Positions 9,401 through 15,570 of a stretch of DNA of 40,524 nt are shown here, in pieces. The DNA is taken from positions 1 to 40,524 of the forward strand of contig JAWLHA010000044.1 of the NCBI GenBank assembly GCA_041690535.1. The letters are read 5' to 3'. The notes under the pieces were generated by a model. That model was not told where the DNA came from and ran no database searches. It was given only the letters and a program-made list of their open reading frames with translations. The stretch is from JAWLHA01 sp041690535. Its GTDB lineage: Bacteria; Pseudomonadota; Gammaproteobacteria; Thiohalomonadales; Thiohalomonadaceae. The first letter of the stretch is position 1; each line of letters begins with the position of its first letter. Position numbers and translations under genes: made by a program.

Positions 9401-9989
9401 CCGGGTCGATCATGGCGCGAATGTGTTCGTCGCTGATCAGGGTGAGTTTGTTCACTTCGTGGGAGGTGCGGAACCCGTCAAAGAAGTGAATGAAAGGGAT
9501 CCGTGCCTCCAGGGTGGCCGCCTGGGCGATGAGCGCCATGTCGTGCCCCTCCTGCACGGAGGCCGAGGCGAGCTGGGCGAAACCGGTGTTGCGCACCGCG
9601 GCCACGTCGGAGTGGTCGCCAAAGATGGAGAGGGCCTGGGCGGCCAGCGAGCGCGCCGCCACGTGAAAGACCGCCGGGGTCAGCTCCCCCGCGATCTTGT
9701 ACATGTTGGGGATCATCAGGAGCAGCCCCTGGGACGCGGTGAAGGTGGTGGTCAGGGCGCCCGTCTGCAGCGCGCCATGGGCCGCCCCGGCGGCGCCGCC
9801 CTCGCTCTGCATCTCCACCACCAGTGGGATGTTGCCCCAGATGTTGGGGATGCCGTCAGAAGCCCACTGATCGGCCAGTTCCGCCATGGTCGACGAGGGG
9901 GTGATGGGGTAGATGGCGCACACCTCGTTGAGGCGGTAGGCGGTGTAGGCCACCGCCTCGTTGCCTTCAAGCGTCGTGACCGTTGCCAT
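6408..9989 (-). CDS. nifJ: Pyruvate:ferredoxin (flavodoxin) oxidoreductase, single-chain
   Basis: At 1193 residues this is a full-length NifJ-type enzyme. It makes acetyl-CoA and CO2 from pyruvate and CoA while reducing ferredoxin or flavodoxin, or runs in reverse to fix CO2 onto acetyl-CoA. The N-terminal pyrimidine-binding domain (YTAYRLNEVCAIYPITPSS) is followed by domain II, the gamma-type CoA-binding region and a two-cluster ferredoxin insert (CIQCGNCSFVCPHS near residue 693, CTGCGICVEACP further on). A C-terminal ThDP domain has the proximal-cluster cysteines (GACAGCGETP, ATGCTS) and GDGWGYDIG. It overlaps the upstream GltD-like gene by 23 bp, so the two are cotranscribed. The reductant source for the reverse direction, or the electron sink for the forward one, is probably that neighbour. 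No nif genes are nearby. Confidence 0.97.
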   Translation of the reverse strand: MATVTTLEGNEAVAYTAYRLNEVCAIYPITPSSTMAELADQWASDGIPNIWGNIPLVVEMQSEGGAAGAAHGALQTGALTTTFTASQGLLLMIPNMYKIAGELTPAVFHVAARSLAAQALSIFGDHSDVAAVRNTGFAQLASASVQEGHDMALIAQAATLEARIPFIHFFDGFRTSHEVNKLTLISDEHIRAMIDPEAIRTHRRRALNPDHPFIRGTAQNPDVYFQGRETVNPFYARLPAILQEKMDAFARLTGRGYRLFEYYGDPEAERVAVIMGSGAYTLRETVEALVGAGEKCGVIHVRLCLPFSAEHFLAALPSTVKAMAVLDRTKLPGATGEPLYTDVVTTLTEALLGNRLPTDTMPRVIGGRYGLSSKEFTPAMAKAVLDELKKEQPKNHFTIGIDDDVSHSSLDYDPAFNIESDEVVRAIFIGLGADGTVGANKNSIKIIGESTPLYAQGYFLYDSKKSGSRTVSHVRFGPNPINSPYLIHSANFVGCHQFNFIERIDILEHARPGATLLLNSPYGPEEVWDRLPRPAQQQIIDKGISFYVVDASKVARETGMGNRTNTIMQTCFFAISGVLPQEEAIARIKDSIRKTYSKKGEEVVQKNFIAVDRTLEQLYRVRIPEHPTSELEIPPTVPPRAPEFVQKVTAMMMAGQGDRLPVSMLPIDGTYPSGTTRWEKRNISDVVPVWEPGICIQCGNCSFVCPHSIIRAKFYNEELLEEAPGTFPSAPINARGFPETRFTLQIYLEDCTGCGICVEACPAKSLQQSGVKAINMGPKAPILARERANIEFFERLPVNERSRVEFSTVRGVQFLEPLFEFPGACAGCGETPYLRLLSQLFGDRLLVANATGCTSIYGGNLPTTPWTTNGEGRGPAWSNSLFEDNAEFGFGFRLTEDQHLALATRLARDLRDDLPPGLVDAILTAPQRTESRIRQQRARVAALKSALESLDNEEARDLLSVVDHLVRRSIWIVGGDGWGYDIGSSGLDHVLASGRDVNVLLLDTEVYSNTGGQMSKATPLGAVAKFAAAGKTVAKKDLGLQAISYGNVYVARIAMGANPQQTLLALREAEAYPGPSLVLAYSHCIAHGYNLRYGMKQQDLAAASGAWPLLRYNPALRDSDHNPFVLDSPRPRIPLKEYALNELRYSMLARAHPAESEHLMGLAQEVVDRKWKIYEEMASGSSSQFIPDTSVKA

Positions 9990-11631
9990 GGGCGGCTCCA
10001 GGTTCCGGAATCATCTCGATGGCGTGGCACGGGCAGTACTCGAAGCAGACGGCACAGCCCGTGCAGCGATTGAAGTCGAAGCGATAGCGTTTTCCGGGGC
10101 CGAGCTTGATGATGGCATCCTCCGGACAGGCGCCGTAGCAACCATCGCATTCAAAGCAGTTGCCGCAGGAGAAGCAGCGTTTGGCCTCGTAGGCCGCCTC
10201 CGCCTCGCTCAAGCCCTTGGCGATCTCCTCAAAGCCATAGGCGCGGCGCTCCAGGTCCACGTAGGCCTGCTGGCGCTGTTCGGCATCGGTGAGAAAACCC
10301 AGGTGCAGCCCCTCGTAACCGATGAGGGGATGCCTGGGTGGTTTGACGTACTGCTCGTCGCGCAGGAACGCATCGATATGGCGGGCCGCCTTCTTGCCGT
10401 GCCCGACCGCCGCGGTGACGGTGCGTTCACTGGGAACCATATCGCCCCCGGCAAACAGGCCGGGGTAACCGGTCATGAAATCCGGGCCCACCATCACCGT
10501 GCCATCGGGCTGGAACTCCACTCCGGGCACGTTGGTGAGGAAGGCCGAATCGCTCTTCTGCCCCAACGCCAGGATGAGGGAGTCCGCCTCCAGGGTCTCG
10601 AACTGCCCGGTGGGCTGTGGGTGCCCCTCGGCATCGACCGCCATGATCTCCACCTGGACACGGGTCTGCTCAACCGCCGTGATGGAACGCAGCCAGTTGA
10701 TCTTGACCCCCTCCTTCATCGCCTCCTCCACCTCGAAGGGGTGGGCGGGCATGTGCTCCCAGCCCCGGCGGTAGATGATGAGCGCCTCCTCGGCCCCCAG
10801 CCGTTTGGCGGTGCGGGCCGAATCCATGGCGGTGTTGCCGCCGCCGTAGATCGCGACCCGCCGGCCCAGCGTGGGCGGCTGACCGGAGGCGGTATCACGC
10901 AGGAAACTGACCGCATCCAGGATCTTGCCTGCATCCCGGGCCGGGATGTCCACCCGCTTGCCCAGGTGGGTCCCGATGGCGAGAAAAACGGCATCAAACT
11001 GCCCCGACGCCTTCTCCGCCAGCACGTCCTCCACCTTGTGGTTCAGGACGATGTTGACGCCCATGGCCTCTATGCGCCGCACCTCCTGCATCAGTTCATC
11101 ACGCGGCATGCGATAAGCGGGAATGCCGAAGTGCATCATGCCGCCGGGCAACGGGCCAGCCTCGTGGATCTCTACGGCATGTCCCAGGCGGCTCAGGTGG
11201 TAGGCGGCGGAGAGGCCGCTGGGCCCGGCTCCCACCACCAGCACCCGTCGGCCGCTGGGGGGCGCAATCTTCTCCACCTGCCAACCCTCGCGCGAGGCGA
11301 GATCGCCCAGGAATCGCTCCAGCGCGTGGATGTTGACGGAGCTATCGACCGAACCCCGGTTGCAGGCGTCCTCGCAGGGGTGATAGCAGACCCGTCCATG
11401 CACCGACGGCATCGGGTTGTCTTCCATCAGCACCCGCCACGCCTTTTCGTAGGCCCCCGCCTGGGCGAACGCCAGCCACCCCTGGATGTTCTCCCCGGCC
11501 GGGCAGGCGTTGTTGCAGGGAGGCAGCAGGTCCACGTAGAGCGGGCGCTGGGTACGGACGGGCCCTGTTCCCCGTGGGTGTCCTGCCAAATCCAGGGGAC
11601 GTGTCATATCGCCGATGTTGCGGCCATTCAT
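9967..11631 (-). CDS. GltD-like FAD/NAD(P)H oxidoreductase with C-terminal 2[4Fe-4S] ferredoxin domain
   Basis: This 554-residue protein resembles the glutamate synthase small subunit. The N-terminal Fe-S region has CNNACPAG and CYHPCEDAC (residues about 39-90). A FAD Rossmann motif follows (VVGAGPSGLSAAY), then a pyridine-nucleotide fold (YGGGNTAMDSART) and the FAD-binding AGGDM segment. Unlike plain GltD it ends with a ferredoxin tail holding two cluster motifs, CSCGNCFECDGCYGACP and CTGCAVCFEYCP. No gltB is present, so it is not a glutamate synthase subunit here. It is the first gene of the operon with nifJ and the DHOD-like gene. The likely job is electron transfer between NAD(P)H and ferredoxin for pyruvate:ferredoxin oxidoreductase; bifurcation is conceivable but not shown. 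GGAG lies about 11 nt before the ATG at 11631. Confidence 0.9.
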   Translation of the reverse strand: MNGRNIGDMTRPLDLAGHPRGTGPVRTQRPLYVDLLPPCNNACPAGENIQGWLAFAQAGAYEKAWRVLMEDNPMPSVHGRVCYHPCEDACNRGSVDSSVNIHALERFLGDLASREGWQVEKIAPPSGRRVLVVGAGPSGLSAAYHLSRLGHAVEIHEAGPLPGGMMHFGIPAYRMPRDELMQEVRRIEAMGVNIVLNHKVEDVLAEKASGQFDAVFLAIGTHLGKRVDIPARDAGKILDAVSFLRDTASGQPPTLGRRVAIYGGGNTAMDSARTAKRLGAEEALIIYRRGWEHMPAHPFEVEEAMKEGVKINWLRSITAVEQTRVQVEIMAVDAEGHPQPTGQFETLEADSLILALGQKSDSAFLTNVPGVEFQPDGTVMVGPDFMTGYPGLFAGGDMVPSERTVTAAVGHGKKAARHIDAFLRDEQYVKPPRHPLIGYEGLHLGFLTDAEQRQQAYVDLERRAYGFEEIAKGLSEAEAAYEAKRCFSCGNCFECDGCYGACPEDAIIKLGPGKRYRFDFNRCTGCAVCFEYCPCHAIEMIPEPGAAHGNGHDA

Positions 11632-11700
11632 TCGCGTCGCTCCATGGACAGTGTCGGGGCCCGCGTGGACATGGTCGATTGGCGGAGTGATGTGCCTGCC

Positions 11701-11768
11701 CTTTACCTTCTTGGTTCGACCTTGAAGGGGAGCACGCAGCGGAGCACCTGCCGAGCCCGAAGGTAAAG
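11701..11768. promoter_or_regulatory. Spaced 10-bp inverted repeat in the leader of the nifJ operon
   Basis: ctttaccttc (11701-11710) and gaaggtaaag (11759-11768) are perfect complements 48 bp apart, 70-137 bp upstream of the first gene of the GltD-like/nifJ operon. They could be two half-sites for a regulator or the base of a leader RNA stem. I see no terminator-like T run next to them. Confidence 0.4.
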
Positions 11769-11799
11769 ATAGCAGCCGGCCTCACCCTCTCTGCGCCCC

Positions 11800-12060
11800 G
11801 ACGAACACCCACTCACACGTGCGCGGCGCCTCGGCGAGGTGGTTATGCAGGAAGAGTGGCGCTACCGGCGCGGCGACGGGCGCGTCATCTGGCTCATGGC
11901 CAATGCCGCCCCCGATTCGTGACGGTCAAGGCGCTATTCACGCCGTTGGTGACATTTTAGGAGATCACTGACCGCAAGGATGCTGGGCAGGCGCTACGGA
12001 AGAGCGAAGGACGCTATCGGTGACAGGCGGTTGAGCTTGAGACGGTCTATCGGCCTCCTC
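11800..12060 (+). pseudogene. Remnant of a PAS/PAC signalling protein gene
   Basis: Three frames in succession give pieces of a typical PAS-PAC protein. Around 11836-11920 one frame reads EEWRYRRGDGRVIWLMANAAP. From 11918 another reads RDGQGAIHAVGDIL. From 11961 a third reads EITDRKDAGQALRKSEGRYR, then an in-frame stop at 12021, then QAVELETVYR. This order matches the end of one PAS domain, the DIT-x-RK linker and the start of the next PAS domain in many kinases and diguanylate cyclases. At least two frameshifts and one stop make it non-functional. Nothing of an output domain remains; the sequence ends near the ligase-like gene. Too decayed to say which family it came from. Confidence 0.6.
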
Positions 12061-12062
12061 CA

Positions 12063-12689
12063 CTAGCCGCCACTCTCCTTGGACCTAATTTTCATCCACC
12101 AGCGCGACCGTTTGCCCGGCAGATAGGGTTTGTCGAGGTGCTTGGCCATGACCCCCTCCAGACCCGCCGCACGTGCAGAGTGCAGGAGGCCGGGCCCGAG
12201 ACCGATGAAGCTTGCGGTGGTGCTCGCCAGGGGAAATCCCAAGGTGCAGAGCATCATCTCGGTGATGGGGCGACGGGCGCGGTACGGCAACTCGGCCAAG
12301 CGCTCGCCTCCGGCGTAAATGCAGTCGAAGGCGATGAACGTCGCGGGTTTGTTGCGGGCCAACTCCTGTACAACAGCCGCTCGGCCGTACTTCAGGCGAC
12401 GCTGGACGGCGCCGAGTGAGGGAACTCCCTCCTCCAATACAACGAGTTCGCCATCGATTACCGTCCCATCGGGAAGAGCGGCCAGCTCTGCCAGCTCGGG
12501 GAACTGCGGCTGGACCCAGTTCAGGTTGCGGGTCTGCAACTCGATGCGTCCGCCGCGGGCGAAGGCAAGGCAGCGGACCCCGCTCCACTTGAGCTCATAC
12601 GCCCACTCCGCGGAATCGAAGACCTCACCACTCGTGGCGAGCATGGGCAGGATGGTCTGGGGAATTTCGGTGGTGGTTCTGAGTCGCAT
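12063..12689 (-). CDS. Minimal ATP-dependent DNA ligase adenylation domain, probably impaired
   Basis: This 208-residue protein covers only the nucleotidyltransferase domain of an ATP-dependent DNA ligase (LigD ligase-domain type). The motif I lysine is Lys34, but the motif reads KWSG instead of KxDG. Motif III (IDGELVVLE), motif IV (FIAFDCIY) and the motif V region (LEGVMAKHLDKPYLPGKR...WWMKIRSKE) are recognisable, although the final K-x-K is K-x-R. There is no OB-fold, so it lacks the domain needed for complete ligation in known enzymes. A close paralogue with canonical KWDG and KIK lies at 31712-32341. I chose the ATG at 12689 because it aligns with the paralogue's start; a GTG at 12746 is possible. 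The altered motif I suggests reduced or altered activity. Confidence 0.75.
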   Translation of the reverse strand: MRLRTTTEIPQTILPMLATSGEVFDSAEWAYELKWSGVRCLAFARGGRIELQTRNLNWVQPQFPELAELAALPDGTVIDGELVVLEEGVPSLGAVQRRLKYGRAAVVQELARNKPATFIAFDCIYAGGERLAELPYRARRPITEMMLCTLGFPLASTTASFIGLGPGLLHSARAAGLEGVMAKHLDKPYLPGKRSRWWMKIRSKESGG

Positions 12690-12962
12690 GCGGGTTTTGA
12701 CCACCGCGGCGGGAGTGGGTTGCGGATGGGTCGAACTGATTGGCACCGGCAGGGCGTTACCACTTGGTGAGGCGAATCGCTGAGAACAGCCGTTCCGCAG
12801 AAAAAAACAACCGGCGCAGGGAACCTTTGCACTCCCCCCTCGGGCCTGCGAGTTTCTGAGGTGAGAGGGGCGCGTGCTCTCCAGCGCTCAGCGGCCCGCC
12901 CCACGGCCGCTCAAGGCAGGTTGACCTACAGTGTGGGTAGTGGCCAACCAAGGAGAGAGTTC

Positions 12963-13310
12963 ATGGACGATGTACAGACGCTTCTGACCACCACCGTCGG
13001 AGAGATTGAACGGATTCTCAGCAGTAAGACCGTGGTCGGTGAGCCCATGACTGTGGGCGAGGCAACGCTCATCCCGCTGGTAAGTGTCGGATTCGGGTTC
13101 GGGGCCGGGGGCGGCAATGGGACGGCGCCTGGGCAGACCGGCCAGAACAGCGGGGGTGGCACCGGCGGCGGGGGTGGCATCAAGCCCGTGGCGGTACTGA
13201 TTGTCGACAAGCAGGGTGTCCGCCTGGAATCGGTCAAAGGCGGTGCGGCCTCCTTTGCCGAGAAGGTGGCCGATGTGATCGGCAAGGGCATGGGCAAGGC
13301 CCAGAAGTAG
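12963..13310 (+). CDS. GerW/YtfJ-family protein
   Basis: This small 115-residue protein matches the YtfJ (GerW) sporulation-protein family: an N-terminal helix (MDDVQTLLTTTVGEIERIL), a beta segment with LIPLVSVGFGFGAGGG, a Gly/Gln/Thr-rich loop, then KPVAVLIVDKQGVRLESV and a C-terminal helix. In Bacillus the family affects spore germination; non-spore-forming bacteria also carry it with unknown role. The ATG at 12963 follows a strong aggagag site. It heads an apparent operon with the DUF2953 gene and a small protein, the same neighbour pair known from Firmicutes, which supports a conserved joint function not limited to spores. Confidence 0.85.
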   Translation: MDDVQTLLTTTVGEIERILSSKTVVGEPMTVGEATLIPLVSVGFGFGAGGGNGTAPGQTGQNSGGGTGGGGGIKPVAVLIVDKQGVRLESVKGGAASFAEKVADVIGKGMGKAQK

Positions 13311-13404
13311 CCCTGCGAGCCCTCCCATCCGTACCCGTCCAGCTGATGGCGAAACCGAACACCACCTTCGGCCCGGCCGGGTGGCCGTCTTCAGGTGAGG
13401 AGTG

Positions 13405-13995
13405 ATGGCGGCCGCTCTGCTCTGGGTTCTGCTGGTCCTCGTGCTGCTCATAATGGCAGTGCTCACACTCCCTTTGGAGTTCACATTCGCCGCATCACTC
13501 CCGGGGCCCGGTGGCCCGCTTGAGGGCAGCGTCCGGCTGCGCTGGGCATTCGGTCTGGTGGAAATGCCTCTACGGCCAGGCCGAAAGCGGGCCCCTCCCC
13601 CATCCCGAGTGCTGCGGGGCACATCCAAGGGGAGGCGCAAGCGTGTACGAATTGACCGATTGCTGACAAACCCTGAGGCGTGGCATCAAGCGAAGATACT
13701 GCTCATGCGCCTGGGGCACGCCATTCACTGCCGGCGCTGTTTTGTACGCGCCCGTGTGGGTTTGGATGACCCGGCCGATACCGGACGGCTCTGGGGGATC
13801 ATCGGGCCGCTGACGTCCGCGCTGTATCGCTCCCGGCTGGATGTGGAGGTCAGCCCTGTGTTTCACGGGCCCGAACTGGCGTTTCAAGGCGCGGCTGAGG
13901 TCCGGGTGGTGCCGCTCCAGCTGCTCGGCACCCTGCTGTCGTTTGGCCTCTCGCCGGCGACCTGGCGGGTGGTGCGGCCCGCCTTGCGGCCATGA
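13405..13995 (+). CDS. DUF2953 domain-containing membrane-anchored protein
   Basis: The 196-residue protein begins with one strong membrane helix (residues about 2-26, LLWVLLVLVLLIMAVL). A soluble region follows with beta-rich stretches, an Arg/Lys-rich linker near residues 60-80 and a Cys-bearing CRRCF segment. This fits DUF2953, whose members often sit beside YtfJ/GerW genes. The reaction or role is unknown. It lies 94 bp after the GerW-like gene, with an aggtgagg ribosome-binding site; a GTG start one codon upstream (13402) is possible. Assignment is by topology, context and the RL-W-G-x-x-G pattern (GRLWGIIGPL). Confidence 0.65.
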   Translation: MAAALLWVLLVLVLLIMAVLTLPLEFTFAASLPGPGGPLEGSVRLRWAFGLVEMPLRPGRKRAPPPSRVLRGTSKGRRKRVRIDRLLTNPEAWHQAKILLMRLGHAIHCRRCFVRARVGLDDPADTGRLWGIIGPLTSALYRSRLDVEVSPVFHGPELAFQGAAEVRVVPLQLLGTLLSFGLSPATWRVVRPALRP

Positions 13996-14017
13996 TGCCC
14001 GGCTTTCGGGGGCTCGC

Positions 14018-14260
14018 ATGATCACTGACCAACTTCGGGCCGGACCGCTGCTGCAGGTGGCGGGGGTCCGTGTCATTCCCATTAGCCGTATGAACGTCAC
14101 GGCTGATCGTTTTGGTGCATTCGCCATGCTCGCGCCGGTGGCCGTGGTGGTAATTGATGGTGCCGGTGAAGCCGTGGTCTGGACGGCGGAAGGGCGCCTC
14201 GAAGCAGTAGCATCCTGGCTGGAGAATGTGCCGGAGTTGACGGTTCTCATGACCTCCTGA
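14018..14260 (+). CDS. Hypothetical 80-residue protein in the GerW operon
   Basis: A small soluble protein with strongly alternating hydrophobic segments (VRVIPISRMNV, LAPVAVVVIDG) that suggest an all-beta or alpha/beta fold. I do not recognise the family. It starts 22 bp after the DUF2953 gene on the same strand and shares its codon usage, so it is probably the third member of that operon. No signal peptide, metal site or catalytic motif is visible. Confidence 0.55.
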   Translation: MITDQLRAGPLLQVAGVRVIPISRMNVTADRFGAFAMLAPVAVVVIDGAGEAVVWTAEGRLEAVASWLENVPELTVLMTS

Positions 14261-14498
14261 GCACGTTTTCCGAAGCCGCAGGTCAGCGCCACTCCAGATG
14301 AAGGCTTAGCCCATAAGCCACCTCTCTTTCCAAGATTGCTTGGCCCACATTGCTCGGGAGTTTCGGTCGCTCCACCACAAATTCACAGCGAAGCCTTGGA
14401 ATGGCCTGCTCCATGAGGCGCAGCGGGCTTGCGCGTGCGTTCCCGCGCGGCGCGTGTGAACGAGAGGCACTAGGTCGAAGCGGGAGACGAAAGAGGAA

Positions 14499-14578
14499 GG
14501 CCCCAGATGATGCAGGAGTCACCTCCTACACCTACGCTCACTTTCCCTCCGAAGAGGGTCCGCGAGGTTGCTGGGGCC
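14499..14578 (-). ncRNA. Structured dispersed repeat, copy A (possible RNA element)
   Basis: Read on the minus strand, the 80 nt are closed by a perfect 8-bp stem (ggccccag / ctggggcc). Inside are a hairpin ccctc-ttcg-gaggg, with the hyperstable C(UUCG)G loop, and a second hairpin aggag-gtga-ctcct, with a GNRA loop: a three-way-junction shape. A homologous copy at 27779-27860 keeps all three stems with compensatory changes. The RNA-type loops occur only in this orientation, which indicates the sense strand. A pyrimidine-rich stretch follows the outer stem. It lies between the IclR gene and the GerW operon with no gene immediately downstream. It matches no riboswitch I know. Confidence 0.5.
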
Positions 14579-14683
14579 GTAACGAAACTGTAGCGCAAGG
14601 GTTGGCTGCGTCAAATGCGCAAGAGAGAAAATCTTCGGCGGGGGTGACTATGGACGGTGATTCGGCGCGTGGCCAAGGGCGCC

Positions 14684-15436
14684 TCACTCCGCGTGTCCCC
14701 CCATACGTTCGGAGATGCGCCAACCCGCATCCTGGACGGTGGGGATCCACGCCTCTTCACGCCGTTCGATGGGGGCCGAGACCGAGAGCCCTGCCACCAT
14801 GGCGCCCTTTCGATCCCGAATCAGTACACCAATGCAGCCGACACCCGGCTCTGCCTCCTCGTTGTCCAGGGCGTAGCCATGCTGGAGGGCCTGAGCGGCC
14901 GCGATGAGCAACTGTTCCACATCGGCGATGGTGTTGGGTGTGAGCTTCGGCAAGCCGGTGCGGGCCGCATAGGCTCGGCACTCTGCGTCACCCGCCTCCC
15001 CCAGCATCAATTTCCCCACCGCAGTGACGTGCAACGGTGCGCGGCTGCCGATCACCTGCTCCACCCGCATGACGCGGCGGGAGAGTGCCCGGCCGATGTA
15101 GATCACCTCGTCGCCCTGGCGAAGGGTGAGGTTGATGGTCTCGCCAAGCTGATCGCGCAGCTGCTCCATGATCGGCAACGCAACCCGCTCCAAATCGGTC
15201 GCACCCACGTGCCGGGCCAGTTGGCGGATCTTCCGCCCGTGCCGGTAGTTGCCGCTTCCGTCCCGCTCCACCCAACCGCACTCGGTGAGTGAGGCAAGAA
15301 TGCGAAACGCGGTGGACGGATGCAGCCCGGTCTCGGCCGACAACACCTTCAGGCTCGCCGCATCGTTGTTTCCGGCGATTGCATCCATCAGTCGGCTGGC
15401 CCGTGCAATCACCTGAATGGGTGTATTCCCTGCCAT
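14684..15436 (-). CDS. IclR-family transcriptional regulator
   Basis: The 250-residue protein has an N-terminal winged helix-turn-helix (about residues 8-70; SLKVLSAETGLHPSTAFRILASL) and a C-terminal IclR effector-binding domain (VEQVIGSRAPLHVTAVGKLML, LPKLTPNTIADVEQLL, GVGCIGVLIRDRKGAMVAGLSVSAP). IclR proteins repress or activate catabolic operons in response to small organic acids. It is divergent from the ThDP enzyme/kinase/TRAP/GlcDF operon beginning at 15571 with a 134-bp shared promoter region, so it is the likely regulator of that operon and its ligand is probably the pathway substrate or an intermediate. Confidence 0.92.
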   Translation of the reverse strand: MAGNTPIQVIARASRLMDAIAGNNDAASLKVLSAETGLHPSTAFRILASLTECGWVERDGSGNYRHGRKIRQLARHVGATDLERVALPIMEQLRDQLGETINLTLRQGDEVIYIGRALSRRVMRVEQVIGSRAPLHVTAVGKLMLGEAGDAECRAYAARTGLPKLTPNTIADVEQLLIAAAQALQHGYALDNEEAEPGVGCIGVLIRDRKGAMVAGLSVSAPIERREEAWIPTVQDAGWRISERMGGHAE

Positions 15437-15452
15437 TTTTCACCATGCAAAA

Positions 15453-15502
15453 ACGCTTGCGCCTATTGAAATCCTAAACGCCGTCTATGTTTATTCAAGC
15501 GT
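15453..15502. promoter_or_regulatory. Candidate operator in the IclR/catabolic operon intergenic region
   Basis: acgcttg (15453-15459) and caagcgt (15496-15502) form a 7-bp inverted repeat separated by 36 bp of AT-richer DNA between the divergent IclR and ThDP-enzyme genes. Position and symmetry suggest a regulator site overlapping the promoters. IclR binding is an inference. Confidence 0.35.
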
Positions 15503-15570
15503 GCCGGCAAAATTCGCGGGCGATGAAACGAGCCCCAACCTAACTACCGCAAAATCTGAGGAGAGGCTTG

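Noticed and set aside
9967..11631. Glutamate synthase small subunit gltD
   Set aside because: No gltB is nearby, the protein has an extra ferredoxin tail and it is coupled to nifJ, so naming it gltD would mislead.
14283..14522. Minus-strand open frame of 79 residues
   Set aside because: Its start lies inside the structured repeat and its upstream half is Arg/Pro/Ser-rich, typical of a chance frame in repeat DNA. No ribosome-binding site and no recognisable family.
14499..14578. Integron attC site or group II intron domain
   Set aside because: The ends do not fit the attC core rules (no RYYYAAC/GTTRRRY pair), and the hairpins do not match intron domain V.
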